DNA of 64,000 bases. Origin: Salinimicrobium sediminilitoris. Its GTDB lineage: Bacteria; Bacteroidota; Bacteroidia; Flavobacteriales; Flavobacteriaceae. Location: assembly GCF_020866905.1 (NCBI RefSeq), contig NZ_JAIVCC010000009.1:124001-188000 (forward strand). The letters run 5' to 3'. Positions within the stretch are counted from its first letter, which is position 1; every line of letters begins with the position of its first letter. The position numbers and the translations under genes are program-made. This document shows, piece after piece, positions 18,376-27,547 of this stretch. Under the pieces are notes generated by a model that saw only the letters and a list, made by a program, of their open reading frames with translations, had not been told where the DNA came from and made no database searches.

Positions 18376-20343
18376 ATGCATTTTCCATTACTTCAGGACA
18401 TTGTGGTATTACTGGGTTTTTCAGTAGTGGTAGTACTGCTGTTGCAACGCCTCCGAATACCTTCAATCCTCGGTTTTTTAATTACAGGTATCATTATTGG
18501 GCCATTTAGTTTTGGTTTAATTGAAAATCCCGAACAAGTTGAGATCCTGTCTGAGATCGGGGTCATTCTTTTAATGTTTGTCATTGGGATGGAGCTTTCC
18601 ATAAAACAGCTGGCTTCCATGAAGCGCACCGTTTTTTATGGAGGATTCCTGCAGGTTGGTATTAGTATAATAGTTACCGGATTGATCTTCTACTTTCTCG
18701 GTTTTGCCTGGAACGAATCTGTATTTATCGGTTTTCTTTTTTCTCTGTCGAGTACAGCAATAGTGCTTAAGATTTTGCAGGATCGTAATGAGATCACTGC
18801 ACCACATGGTCGAACAGCCCTGGGGATCCTTATTTTTCAGGATCTCATCGTAGTTCCAATGATGCTGGTAACTCCAATCATGGCGGGAGGTTCCGGCAAT
18901 CTCCTGAACGAAATCTTTTTTTTGTTATTAAAAAGTGCCCTGGTAATTGCTTTCACCTATTTAAGTGCCAAATACATCGTGCCACGGGTTATGTATCTTA
19001 TAGCAAAAACCCGGAGTAAGGAGTTGTTCCTGCTGGCAACAATAGCACTCTGTTTTACTGTAGCTTTTATCACGGCTTCTGCCGGTTTATCACTCGCCTT
19101 CGGAGCTTTTCTCGCCGGATTAATTATTTCTGAATCAGATTATAGCCACCAGGCCACAAGTACCATCTTGCCTTTTAGAGAGCTTTTCATCAGTTTTTTC
19201 TTCATCTCAATAGGGATGCTGCTAGACCTGGAATTCTTTTTAAAGAATGCCGGAGTTGTTCTTTTAATGGTACTTATAGTACTCATAGTTAAGGGTGGTG
19301 TTGTAGCCTTTGCCGTGGCTGCACTAAAATATCCTTTAAGAACGATTCTCCTTACATCAATGGCTTTGTTCCAGGTAGGGGAGTTCGCTTTTATTTTATC
19401 CAGGATTGGGATTGAGAGCGGATTATTATCTCCTGAAATGAATCAATACTTTCTTTCTGTTTCAGTGTTTACCATGTTTCTTACTCCCTTCATTATTATG
19501 TTTTCGGGTAAAATCTCAAATTATTTACTGAGGCCCCTTCATATGAGAACAGGCAGCAGTACATTAAATTCTAAGAGTGAAAATGAAAATGAACTAGAAA
19601 ATCACCTGTTAATAATTGGATACGGGATCAATGGAACAAATTTGGCCAGAGCAGCTAAATACGCAGAAATACCCTATATGATTCTGGAGTTAAATGCGCA
19701 GATCGTAAGACATGAAAAGGCAAAAGGAGAACCTATAATATATGGAGACGCAGTTCAGGAACATATGCTGGATTCGGTAAATGTCAAAAAGGCGAGGGTA
19801 GTGGTTGTGGCAATATCAGATCCACAAGCCACCAAGGCTATAGTCTCCAATATACGGCATCTATCTCCATCGGTTTATATTGTTGTAAGGACAAGATACG
19901 TGAAGGAAATTCAAACACTGCTAGCCCTGGGAGCAGACGAAGTCATTCCTGAAGAATTTGAAACATCTATAGAGATCTTTTCAAGGGTTCTTACCAATTA
20001 TCTTGTGCCAATAGATGAATTAGAAAACCTGGTAGATTCTGTTAGAGCAGACAATTACCAGGTATTTCAATCCAGAAAAACCCTCCATACCTTTAATTCT
20101 TCTGCTATACCCGATTTCAAAATAAGTTGTGTGCGGGTTTTAGCCGATAGTGGACCTGTAGTAGGTAAGACCATTGAAGAAGTGGATGTTCGCCGAAATT
20201 ACGGAGTAAATATTCTCGCCGTTTCCAGAAAAGGAAAAATGATCAAAAATGTGTTTCCCAATGTCAAACTTTTGCAAAATGACAGGGTGTTCATTAGTGG
20301 AGATCAGGAGCACATTGATGCATTTTTTAAAGCGGTGAATTGA
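18376..20343 (+). CDS. CPA2-family cation/proton antiporter with RCK domains (KefB-like)
   Basis: 655 aa. About twelve membrane helices occupy residues 1-390, with the CPA2 features GFLITGIIIGPFSFGL and FLFSLSSTAIVLKIL. A TrkA-N (RCK) Rossmann domain follows at ~410-530 (NHLLIIGYGINGTNLARAA, GDAVQEHML), then a TrkA-C domain at ~560-655. It likely exports K+ or Na+ in exchange for H+, gated by a nucleotide. The gene stands alone with its own promoter box. The precise ion is unknown. Confidence 0.92.
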   Translation: MHFPLLQDIVVLLGFSVVVVLLLQRLRIPSILGFLITGIIIGPFSFGLIENPEQVEILSEIGVILLMFVIGMELSIKQLASMKRTVFYGGFLQVGISIIVTGLIFYFLGFAWNESVFIGFLFSLSSTAIVLKILQDRNEITAPHGRTALGILIFQDLIVVPMMLVTPIMAGGSGNLLNEIFFLLLKSALVIAFTYLSAKYIVPRVMYLIAKTRSKELFLLATIALCFTVAFITASAGLSLAFGAFLAGLIISESDYSHQATSTILPFRELFISFFFISIGMLLDLEFFLKNAGVVLLMVLIVLIVKGGVVAFAVAALKYPLRTILLTSMALFQVGEFAFILSRIGIESGLLSPEMNQYFLSVSVFTMFLTPFIIMFSGKISNYLLRPLHMRTGSSTLNSKSENENELENHLLIIGYGINGTNLARAAKYAEIPYMILELNAQIVRHEKAKGEPIIYGDAVQEHMLDSVNVKKARVVVVAISDPQATKAIVSNIRHLSPSVYIVVRTRYVKEIQTLLALGADEVIPEEFETSIEIFSRVLTNYLVPIDELENLVDSVRADNYQVFQSRKTLHTFNSSAIPDFKISCVRVLADSGPVVGKTIEEVDVRRNYGVNILAVSRKGKMIKNVFPNVKLLQNDRVFISGDQEHIDAFFKAVN

Positions 20344-20424
20344 AGCCAAACCTTTTTTTACGAAAACGTTTGAGAAATCTTCAAAAACCTGATTCTTATC
20401 ATTATTCCCGGATGGTTTATAATG

Positions 20425-20432
20425 TAATTTTG
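20425..20432 (+). promoter_or_regulatory. Candidate -7 box for the formate-THF ligase gene
   Basis: TAATTTTG, an exact TAnnTTTG match, 24 bp upstream of the first ATG. Confidence 0.4.
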
Positions 20433-20456
20433 AGGTCAATATAAAGCAGGAAATAC

Positions 20457-22142
20457 ATGATGACCACTACGCCGCTCACAGACCTCGAGATTGCCCAAGA
20501 CATCAAATTAAAACCTATTACAGAAATCGCCCACAAACTCGGCCTTGATCCCGACGACATTGAGATGTACGGGAAATACAAGGCGAAGATCCCTCTTAGT
20601 AAAATTGACAGGACTAAAGTAGATAACAGTACTCTAATTTTGGTATCGGCTGTTTCTCCAACTCCAGCAGGAGAGGGAAAAACAACGGTCTCTATAGGAC
20701 TTTCTGAAGCTTTGAACAGGCTGGGGAAACAAACTACTGTAGTATTAAGAGAGCCTTCCCTAGGACCTGTATTTGGTATTAAAGGAGGGGCAACCGGAGG
20801 AGGGTACTCGCAGGTATTGCCCATGGAGGATATTAATCTTCATTTTACCGGAGATTTTTCGGCTATTGAAAAAGCTCATAACCTTCTGGCGGCTCTGGTG
20901 GATAATAATATTCAGTCAAAAACCAACAATCTGGGAATTGATCCACGTACCGTTTCTTTAAAACGGGTAATGGATGTGAACGACCGTTCATTGCGAAACA
21001 TTGTGATTGGCCTTGGCGGAACGGGTTCCGGTATTCCGAGGGAAAGCGGCTTTGATATTACTGCTGCTTCAGAAATTATGGCCATCATGTGTCTGGCCGA
21101 AAACCTCGAGGATCTAAAAGGTCGTTTAGGAAATATATTTATAGGTTTCACTTTTGATAAAAAGCCGATTTACGCCAGAGATCTTAATGCCGAAGGCGCC
21201 ATGGCAACGCTTCTTAAGGATGCGCTTAAACCTAACCTGGTACAAACCATAGAAGGGAATCCCGCTATTATTCACCTGGGACCATTTGCTAATATTGCAC
21301 AAGGCACCAACTCTGTTATCGCTACCCGTATGGGAATGAGCCTTTCGGACTATACAGTTACCGAAGCAGGATTTGGATTTGATCTTGGTGCAGAAAAGTT
21401 TCTCGATATTAAGTGCCAGAGTGCAGGTCTTGCACCAAAGGTTGTGGTGATGACCACAACAATAAGAGCATTAAAATATCATGGTGGGGCACCTCTTTCT
21501 TCCCTTACTATTCCTAATGTGGAGGCTTTGAAAAAAGGATTGCCAAACCTGGAGAAACACCTGGAAAATGCCCGTCAATTTAATATTACTCCGGTAATAG
21601 CAATTAATAAATTCTACAGCGACAGTGACGAGGAAATACAAGTGATCCAGGAACTGGCCGAAAAACTGAATATTAAAGTGGCCCTTTCCGATGGTTGGGC
21701 AAAAGGAGGGGAAGGAGCGCTTGACCTGGCTGGTAAAGTTATAGAAGCTATTGAAGAAGGGAAATCAGATTTTAAACCCCTGTACAGCTGGGAAGATTCG
21801 GTGATCCATAAAATAGAAACTATAGCCAAGAAGATCTACGGTGCCGAAAAGGTCGAATTTGCACCAAAAGCTATGCGTGACTTAAAAACTATTACTAACC
21901 TTGGCCTGGAAGGTCTTCCGGTTTGTATAGCCAAAACGCAAAAATCACTTTCAGATGATCCTATACTTCTTGGAAGACCAACAGGATTTACATTGAATGT
22001 GCGTGAAATAGAGATTGCTTCCGGAGCGGGATTTTTGATCCCAATTACGGGAGATATGATGCGCATGCCAGGATTGCCTGCGCACCCTGCATCAGAAAAT
22101 ATAAATATTGATTTGGAAGGAAATATTTCGGGGCTAATTTAG
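20457..22142 (+). CDS. fhs: Formate--tetrahydrofolate ligase
   Basis: 561 aa, the standard length. It makes 10-formyl-THF from formate, ATP and THF in one-carbon metabolism. The nucleotide-binding loop TPAGEGKTTVSIGL (~73-86) and the blocks EPSLGPVFGIKGGATGGG and PMEDINLHFTGD are diagnostic, as is the C-terminal MMRMPGLPAHPAS. Two adjacent ATGs (20457 and 20460) could start it. It is monocistronic: it has its own -7 box and an intrinsic terminator downstream. Confidence 0.97.
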   Translation: MMTTTPLTDLEIAQDIKLKPITEIAHKLGLDPDDIEMYGKYKAKIPLSKIDRTKVDNSTLILVSAVSPTPAGEGKTTVSIGLSEALNRLGKQTTVVLREPSLGPVFGIKGGATGGGYSQVLPMEDINLHFTGDFSAIEKAHNLLAALVDNNIQSKTNNLGIDPRTVSLKRVMDVNDRSLRNIVIGLGGTGSGIPRESGFDITAASEIMAIMCLAENLEDLKGRLGNIFIGFTFDKKPIYARDLNAEGAMATLLKDALKPNLVQTIEGNPAIIHLGPFANIAQGTNSVIATRMGMSLSDYTVTEAGFGFDLGAEKFLDIKCQSAGLAPKVVVMTTTIRALKYHGGAPLSSLTIPNVEALKKGLPNLEKHLENARQFNITPVIAINKFYSDSDEEIQVIQELAEKLNIKVALSDGWAKGGEGALDLAGKVIEAIEEGKSDFKPLYSWEDSVIHKIETIAKKIYGAEKVEFAPKAMRDLKTITNLGLEGLPVCIAKTQKSLSDDPILLGRPTGFTLNVREIEIASGAGFLIPITGDMMRMPGLPAHPASENINIDLEGNISGLI

Positions 22143-22170
22143 GGGCAAGATTTATTTACTTCTACAAAAG

Positions 22171-22205
22171 AACCTTTCGGTATTTCCCCCCGGAAGGTTT
22201 TTTTA
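22171..22205 (+). terminator. Rho-independent terminator of fhs
   Basis: AACCTTTCGG (22171-22180) pairs with CCGGAAGGTT (22190-22199) with one G-T wobble, followed by a run of T, 28 bp after the stop codon. Confidence 0.85.
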
Positions 22206-22602
22206 TTCTTCTAATTTTCACCCCTTCCCAAGTAGGTGATCTTACAAATGTGTAATTGGCCGCCACTCATAAATTTTTGGCATTGCCGCCTGTCAAATGA
22301 TCTTCACCCCATCCATCTTTTCTGAATAATTCCGGAGCCGGTTAGTTCATGAAATCAAAAATTATTTTGTGAATTTTTCAGAATTAAAGCTCTTCGCCAT
22401 ACATGTGTTTCAATGGATATTTAATACAAGGATATTCCTTCTGGTTTAAAAGGTCAAAGCGGGTTTAACTGAATATCATTTCGTATATTAAATTTCTTTG
22501 GTGCAAAGCTGAAAACTTCAGAATTGTTCCCGATAGTATTATTTTTTGTCTGAATTTTCAGAAGAAATTTGATATACCTTTGATTAAAATATTTTAAAAT
22601 TA
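22206..22602. other. Intergenic region with little recognisable content
   Basis: About 400 bp, AT-rich, between the fhs terminator and the ATP-grasp cassette. I see no ORF, tRNA or strong hairpin; only a -7 box near the right end. It is long for this compact region and could hold an unrecognised leader or small RNA. Confidence 0.5.
22575..22582 (+). promoter_or_regulatory. Candidate -7 box for the ATP-grasp cassette
   Basis: TACCTTTG, an exact TAnnTTTG match, 20 bp upstream of the ATG at 22603. A TTTG at 22545-22548 is somewhat too far upstream for a standard -33 box. Confidence 0.4.
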
Positions 22603-24060
22603 ATGAAGAAATTCTTAGTTGTAAATAAACCCGAAAACTGGAATCTATCCCTTGAGAATATGGAGGTGATATCGGCCCGGGATTATCTTACAAACCCCAA
22701 TTTTTCTCAGCTCAAAAAAGCCCGCATCTTCAATCTCTGTAAAGATTACTCCTACCAAAGTAAGGGTTATTACGTTTCTCTTTTGGCTGAAGCGCGTGGT
22801 CATCTTGCTATCCCAACAGTTATGAATCTGGTAGACCTTAGGGAACCAAAACTGGTGAAGATCGTTTCAGATGAATTTGATGATCTTATTCAAAAAAGTT
22901 TAAAGGGGATAAAGTCCCCTGAATTTACTCTTAGTATTTATTTTGGTCAAAATGTGGCTCAGAAATACCGTGAGTTAAGCGCCATGTTTCACAGGCATTT
23001 TCAAATCCCGTTTTTAAGAGTGAATTTCTCTTATGCCAATAAATGGAACATAAAATCCATTAAGGCTTTATCTGAAGTTGAAATCCCCGATGATCATAAG
23101 AGCTCCATGCGGGAATTCGCCATTCAGTATTTCGCTAAAAAGAGGTATGATACCCCAAAAAATGAAACTTCTGAATATGATCTTGCCATCCTTGTTCAGG
23201 AAAATGATCCCGCACCGCCAAGTAATCCTAAAGCCTTAAAGAAGTTTGCAGAACTGGCTGAAAAAATGAACTTTTATGTGGAATTTGTATCCCCAAAGGA
23301 TCTTTCCAGGCTCTCAGCTTTTGATGCGCTTTTTATAAGACAGAGTACAGAGGTCAACAATGACGCTTATGCCTTTGCCCGAAAAGCACAACAGGAAGAT
23401 ATAGCCATTGTGGATTATCCCGATGCTATCCTGAAGTGTTGTAATAAAGTCTTTATGGCCGAAGCCCTTGAAAACGCAGGTATTCCTACACCAAAAACAA
23501 TTATTGTTCATAAGGAGAACCGGAATAAAATCATTGAAAAGACAGGATTGCCACTGGTTTTAAAATCTCCCGATTCAACTTTTTCTTTTGGTGTCAAAAA
23601 AGCCTCCACAGCCGAAGAGTACGAAAAACTTGTAGGGGAGATGTTGAAAAAATCTGAGCTAGTAATAGCCCAGGAATATACCCCTTCCGATTTCGACTGG
23701 CGCATTGGGATACTTGATGACAAACCAATATTCGCCTGCCGTTATTATATGGCGAAAGGCCATTGGCAAATATACAACTGGAATGCAAAGAAGAAGGACG
23801 ATAACGAAGGCGATGCCGATGTTATCTCCATTGAGGAAGTGCCAAAAAAAATAATGGATGTGGCCTTAAAATCGGCCAAACTAATGGGAAAAGGATTATA
23901 CGGTATCGATGTTAAAGAGGTCAATGGAAATCCTCTGGTGATCGAGATAAATGATAATCCCAATATTGATTTTGGTATTGAAGATCGCTATTATGGTGAT
24001 AAAATTTATATTGATATTCTTACAGCCCTTAAAAACCGGCTGGATAAAAAAACCGAATGA
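22603..24060 (+). CDS. RimK-like ATP-grasp ligase with RLAN N-terminal domain
   Basis: 485 aa. Residues ~1-190 match the RimK-like ATP-grasp N-terminal (RLAN) type: KKFLVVNKPENW, ARIFNLCKDYSYQSKGYYVSLLAEARGH. A RimK-type ATP-grasp domain follows (~250-480) with the ATP-binding lysine segment LPLVLKSPDSTFSFGVKK, DWRIGILDDKPIFACRYYM, and the metal-binding VIEINDNPNIDFG. Such ligases join a carboxylate to an amine at the cost of ATP. It overlaps the next gene by 4 bp (ATGA). In Iyer et al. 2009 such pairs were predicted to make peptide-like metabolites or modify proteins; the product is unknown. Confidence 0.88.
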   Translation: MKKFLVVNKPENWNLSLENMEVISARDYLTNPNFSQLKKARIFNLCKDYSYQSKGYYVSLLAEARGHLAIPTVMNLVDLREPKLVKIVSDEFDDLIQKSLKGIKSPEFTLSIYFGQNVAQKYRELSAMFHRHFQIPFLRVNFSYANKWNIKSIKALSEVEIPDDHKSSMREFAIQYFAKKRYDTPKNETSEYDLAILVQENDPAPPSNPKALKKFAELAEKMNFYVEFVSPKDLSRLSAFDALFIRQSTEVNNDAYAFARKAQQEDIAIVDYPDAILKCCNKVFMAEALENAGIPTPKTIIVHKENRNKIIEKTGLPLVLKSPDSTFSFGVKKASTAEEYEKLVGEMLKKSELVIAQEYTPSDFDWRIGILDDKPIFACRYYMAKGHWQIYNWNAKKKDDNEGDADVISIEEVPKKIMDVALKSAKLMGKGLYGIDVKEVNGNPLVIEINDNPNIDFGIEDRYYGDKIYIDILTALKNRLDKKTE

Positions 24061-25286
24061 GTTACAACCTTTTTGAAGTCTATGGTATAGAACTGGAGTA
24101 CATGATAGTGAACTCCGCTACCTACAAGGTAAATCCCATCGTAGACAAGCTATTTATAAAAAAAAGCGGCTCCATCACCTCAGATGTGGAGAACGGAAAA
24201 ATTGAGTGGAGCAATGAACTGGTTGCCCATGTGGTGGAACTTAAAACTAATGGCCCAACAGCCGATCTCGAAACGCTGGATGTCCTTTTTACTGAAAACG
24301 TAAGGGAGATGAACCGGCTTTTAAAAGATTTTGACAGCGAGCTTCTACCCACAGCTGCACATCCACTAATGAATCCCGATAGTGAGATGCAGCTATGGCA
24401 GCACAGTTACAGTAAGATCTACGCATTGTACAATCGTATTTTTGACTGTCGTGGCCATGGCTGGAGTAATGTACAGAGTATGCACATCAACCTGCCTTTT
24501 TCGGGAGATGCAGAATTTGAAAAACTTCATGCTGCCGTGCGAATCCTGCTGCCTATTATTCCGGGGTTGAGTGCCAGTTCACCTGTTTTTGAAGGGAAAA
24601 TCACAGGTTTTAAGGATACAAGGATGCATGTCTATAAAACCAATCAGAAAGAGATCCCGGAGATGACAGGAAAGGTGATCCCTGAACAGCTTTTTTCCAA
24701 ACAGGAATATCATAGCGGAATATTCGAGCCCATTAATAAAGCTATCAAGCCTCACGATACAGAAAATATTCTTGACCATCACTTCCTCAATTCCCGGGGG
24801 GCCATTGCCCGGTTTGATCGTGGCGCAATAGAAATAAGGGTTATTGATATACAGGAATGCCCAAAAGCCGATGTTGCTATCGCTGTGCTCGTTATTGAAG
24901 CATTAAAGCTGCTGGTTAGCGAGGAACTGGTTACTCTTGAGGATCAAAAGCAATGGCACGAAAATGACATTTTTGAGATCTTTAATGCTGTGATCAAAGA
25001 TGCTGAAGAAACGACTATTGAAAGTGAGAAGTTTGCTGCTATTTTTGATCTGCAGGCCCCTGTAAGTGTAAATCAAATCTGGGAAAAGATCTTTTCTATG
25101 GTAAAAGAGAATATTTCTGAAAAACATCAAAAAACTATAGAATTCCTGCTTCAAAATGGCAGCCTTTCGACAAGGATCCTGAATGCTTTGGGCGAAGATC
25201 CTTCAGAAGAAAACCTCCTGAAAGTCTATAAGGAACTGGGTCAATGTTTGGAGGAGAACAGGATGTTCGTGAGTAATAAACTGTAA
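24057..25286 (+). CDS. Glutamate-cysteine ligase family 2 (GCS2)-type amidoligase
   Basis: 409 aa. The opening YGIELEYMIV carries the metal-binding Glu pair of the GCS2 / glutamine-synthetase-like fold, and ARFDRGAIEIRVIDIQECPKADVAIA is the conserved arginine-containing block near residue 260. These enzymes form amide bonds between an amino acid gamma-carboxylate and an amine. Its tight overlap with the RLAN ATP-grasp gene and the downstream amidohydrolase suggest a dedicated pathway rather than ordinary glutathione synthesis. Substrates cannot be read from sequence. Confidence 0.88.
   Translation: MSYNLFEVYGIELEYMIVNSATYKVNPIVDKLFIKKSGSITSDVENGKIEWSNELVAHVVELKTNGPTADLETLDVLFTENVREMNRLLKDFDSELLPTAAHPLMNPDSEMQLWQHSYSKIYALYNRIFDCRGHGWSNVQSMHINLPFSGDAEFEKLHAAVRILLPIIPGLSASSPVFEGKITGFKDTRMHVYKTNQKEIPEMTGKVIPEQLFSKQEYHSGIFEPINKAIKPHDTENILDHHFLNSRGAIARFDRGAIEIRVIDIQECPKADVAIAVLVIEALKLLVSEELVTLEDQKQWHENDIFEIFNAVIKDAEETTIESEKFAAIFDLQAPVSVNQIWEKIFSMVKENISEKHQKTIEFLLQNGSLSTRILNALGEDPSEENLLKVYKELGQCLEENRMFVSNKL
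24961..24975. repeat. Palindrome-like core inside the GCS2 coding sequence
   Basis: AAAATGACATTTTTG, encoding NDIF. The core matches the dispersed repeat but may be chance in AT-rich coding DNA. Confidence 0.3.
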
Positions 25287-25318
25287 AGACTAATTAACCA
25301 GGTTTCAAAATTTAAATC

Positions 25319-26014
25319 TTGAATCTATTTCTAACTTGTGAACACGCCGGTAATGAGATCCCGGAGAATTACGAAGAGTATTTTTCTAAAGCAGGGGAAG
25401 TGCTGGAAACCCACCGCGGCTATGACCCGGGTGCTTTAGATCTCTTTGGTCATTTGTCGCGCCTGGCAATTTTCAGTCAGGAGTACATGATAAGCAGACT
25501 CTTGGTCGAGCCAAACCGTTCTCTGGGGCACCCACAGTTATTTTCAGAATTTACTGTTGAACTTCCGGAGGCTCAAAAAGAGGAATTACTGGAAGAATTT
25601 TATTTGCCTTACAGGAATTTTGTTGAGGGGAGGATTGCAGCTTTAATTTCAGAAGGAAAGGAGATAGTACATATTTCTGTTCATACTTTCACTCCCGAAT
25701 TAAATGGGGAGATAAGAGATGCCGATATTGGTTTGTTGTTCGATCCCGCGAGAAAACCGGAAGAAGAGTTTTGTCAGGAATTTAAGGAACAGATCCTTCG
25801 GCAGAATAGTGATTTAAAAACCCGTTTCAACTATCCTTACCTGGGGGTGGATGATGGTTTCACTACTTATCTTAGAAAACGGTTTCCAGATCATTATGTA
25901 GGAATAGAGTTGGAAGTAAACCAAAAATATGTGCAGGAAAACAAAATGGAAAAGCGCCTCAAAAATGACATTTTTGAAGCGCTTTCTAAGGTTTTTCAAA
26001 GGGTCAATTCTTAG
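25319..26014 (+). CDS. N-formylglutamate amidohydrolase family protein
   Basis: 231 aa. LTCEHAGNEIPENY at the N-terminus, ETHRGYDPGALDLF, LVEPNRSLGHP, ISVHTFTP and the late GVDDGFTTYLRK match the family, which is a zinc hydrolase of the carboxypeptidase-like fold cleaving formyl or acyl amides. The start is TTG 25319: an in-frame TAA at 25313-25315 excludes any upstream ATG. It ends the RLAN/GCS2 cassette, 32 bp after GCS2, so it probably processes that product instead of acting in histidine breakdown. Its stop overlaps the OsmC stop. Confidence 0.87.
   Translation: MNLFLTCEHAGNEIPENYEEYFSKAGEVLETHRGYDPGALDLFGHLSRLAIFSQEYMISRLLVEPNRSLGHPQLFSEFTVELPEAQKEELLEEFYLPYRNFVEGRIAALISEGKEIVHISVHTFTPELNGEIRDADIGLLFDPARKPEEEFCQEFKEQILRQNSDLKTRFNYPYLGVDDGFTTYLRKRFPDHYVGIELEVNQKYVQENKMEKRLKNDIFEALSKVFQRVNS
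25951..25985. repeat. Long palindrome at the 3' end of the amidohydrolase gene
   Basis: Arms of 17 bp, AAAGCGCCTCAAAAATG (25951-25967) and CATTTTTGAAGCGCTTT (25969-25985), with one mismatch and a 1-nt centre. The centre is the dispersed CAAAAATGNCATTTTTG element; here it lies in coding DNA within ~30 bp of the convergent stops. Confidence 0.65.
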
Positions 26015-26424
26015 CCGTTAAGAGTTGATTCGAGGGTGATCTCGGCATTTAGTAATTTGGATATTGGACAATTTTCTTTGGCATCTTTTACCAGTTCATT
26101 AAATTTTTCCTGGGAAATTCCGGGTACTTTTGCGGTTAAAATAAGGTGAGATCTTTTTACAGTGCCGTCCTCAAAGGTTATTTCACTTTTGGCTTCCAGC
26201 TCTACAGGATTAAAATCTTCCTTGCTTAAATTGGCAGATAACTGCATGGCAAAACAGCCTGCATGGGCCGCCCCTATAAGTTCCTCGGGATTGGTTCCTT
26301 TTTCATTTTCAAACCGGGTATGAAACGAGTAGGGACTTTTTTGCAGTACCTGACTTTGGGTAGATAAATTTCCTTTTCCTTCTTTGATCGTGCCGTGCCA
26401 TACGGCTGTTGCTTTTCTTTTCAT
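26011..26424 (-). CDS. OsmC/Ohr-family peroxiredoxin
   Basis: 137 aa. The two conserved cysteines are in AAHAGCFAMQLS and KENCPISKLL, and GTIKEGKGNLSTQSQ matches the OsmC N-terminus. It reduces organic hydroperoxides in the cytoplasm using a thiol cycle. The gene is 8 bp downstream of the alcohol dehydrogenase gene and probably co-transcribed with it. Its TAA overlaps the opposing amidohydrolase TAG by 2 bp (tail-to-tail). Confidence 0.9.
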   Translation of the reverse strand: MKRKATAVWHGTIKEGKGNLSTQSQVLQKSPYSFHTRFENEKGTNPEELIGAAHAGCFAMQLSANLSKEDFNPVELEAKSEITFEDGTVKRSHLILTAKVPGISQEKFNELVKDAKENCPISKLLNAEITLESTLNG

Positions 26425-26432
26425 TATGGTTT

Positions 26433-27491
26433 TTAGTTTTGATTTTTTAGAGATTTCATATCTATTACAAAGCGGTAGCGGACATCTGCACTTAAGGTTC
26501 TTTCATAAGCTTCGTTAATTTGATCTATATTGATCATTTCTACTTCTGAAACTATTCCATGCTCTGCGCAATAGTCCAGCATCTCCTGAGTTTCCTTTAT
26601 TCCTCCAACAAGTGAACCAACAAGGCTACGTCTCTTCATGATCAACTGCGCTGCCTGCACTTCTGAAGGTTTTGGCGGTATTCCCAGCAATACCATAACA
26701 CCGTCTGTTTTTAGAAGGTTGAGGTACTGGTTGTAATCATGTTGTGCCGAAACAGTATTTATGATCAAATTAAACCTGCCTGCCATCTTTTTCATGTTTT
26801 CTTCACTGGTAGTAAGTTCAAAGTGGGCAGCGCCTAAGTCATTGGCATCCTGCTCTTTTCCGGGAGAGCGGCTTAGCATGGTTACTTCGGCACCCATGGA
26901 GGATGCGAGTTTAACAGCCATGTGACCTAATCCGCCAAGGCCTACCACTCCAACTTTGTCTCCTTTTTTAACATTCCAGCGACGAAGAGGAGAATAGGTA
27001 GTAATCCCCGCGCATAAAAGTGGTGCTACTGCATTTAGCGGTAGTTTGTCCGAAATTTTTAATACAAATTCTTCTTTTACTACTATATGTGAAGAATAGC
27101 CCCCGTAGGTGTGGACTTCCCGATCGAGGGGTGAAGGGGAATTGTATGTAGCAGTAGGACCTTCAAGACAATACTGTTCCAAATCTTCTTCACAGTTTTC
27201 ACAATGACCGCAGGAATCAACAAAACAGCCCACGCCTACAGTGTCACCTTCTTTGAAGTTCTTTATGTCCTTTCCTGTTCGGGTTACCTTACCTACGATC
27301 TCATGACCGGGAACACAGGGATATTTTGTCCCACCCCATTCATTGCGGGCTGTGTGAATGTCCGAATGGCAAACACCACAAAACAATATCTCAATTTCTA
27401 CATCTCCCGGGCCGGGTTCTGACCTGTCGATTTTGAATGGCTTCAGGTCTTGGTCAGCAGCCTGAGTAGCGTATGCTTTTACATCTTTCAT
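26433..27491 (-). CDS. Zinc-dependent NAD(P) alcohol dehydrogenase (YahK/CAD type)
   Basis: 352 aa, a medium-chain dehydrogenase/reductase. The catalytic zinc ligands are in CGVCHSDIHTARNEWGGTKYP and GHE; the structural zinc motif is CGHCENCEEDLEQYC (~100-114). The Rossmann turn is GVVGLGGLGHMAVKLA (~180-195). It reduces aldehydes with NADPH, typical of the cinnamyl-alcohol/YahK group. It lies between an AraC regulator and OsmC on the same strand, consistent with an aldehyde or oxidative stress response. Confidence 0.93.
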   Translation of the reverse strand: MKDVKAYATQAADQDLKPFKIDRSEPGPGDVEIEILFCGVCHSDIHTARNEWGGTKYPCVPGHEIVGKVTRTGKDIKNFKEGDTVGVGCFVDSCGHCENCEEDLEQYCLEGPTATYNSPSPLDREVHTYGGYSSHIVVKEEFVLKISDKLPLNAVAPLLCAGITTYSPLRRWNVKKGDKVGVVGLGGLGHMAVKLASSMGAEVTMLSRSPGKEQDANDLGAAHFELTTSEENMKKMAGRFNLIINTVSAQHDYNQYLNLLKTDGVMVLLGIPPKPSEVQAAQLIMKRRSLVGSLVGGIKETQEMLDYCAEHGIVSEVEMINIDQINEAYERTLSADVRYRFVIDMKSLKNQN

Positions 27492-27547
27492 ACCTTTTTT
27501 TTAAGGCTTTTGAAGATACGGATTTTACTGCAAAAGATAAGGTTCTG

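Noticed and set aside
22206-22602. Possible riboswitch or small RNA in the long gap after fhs
   Set aside because: No recognisable conserved core or strong hairpin was seen by eye; a covariance-model search would be needed.
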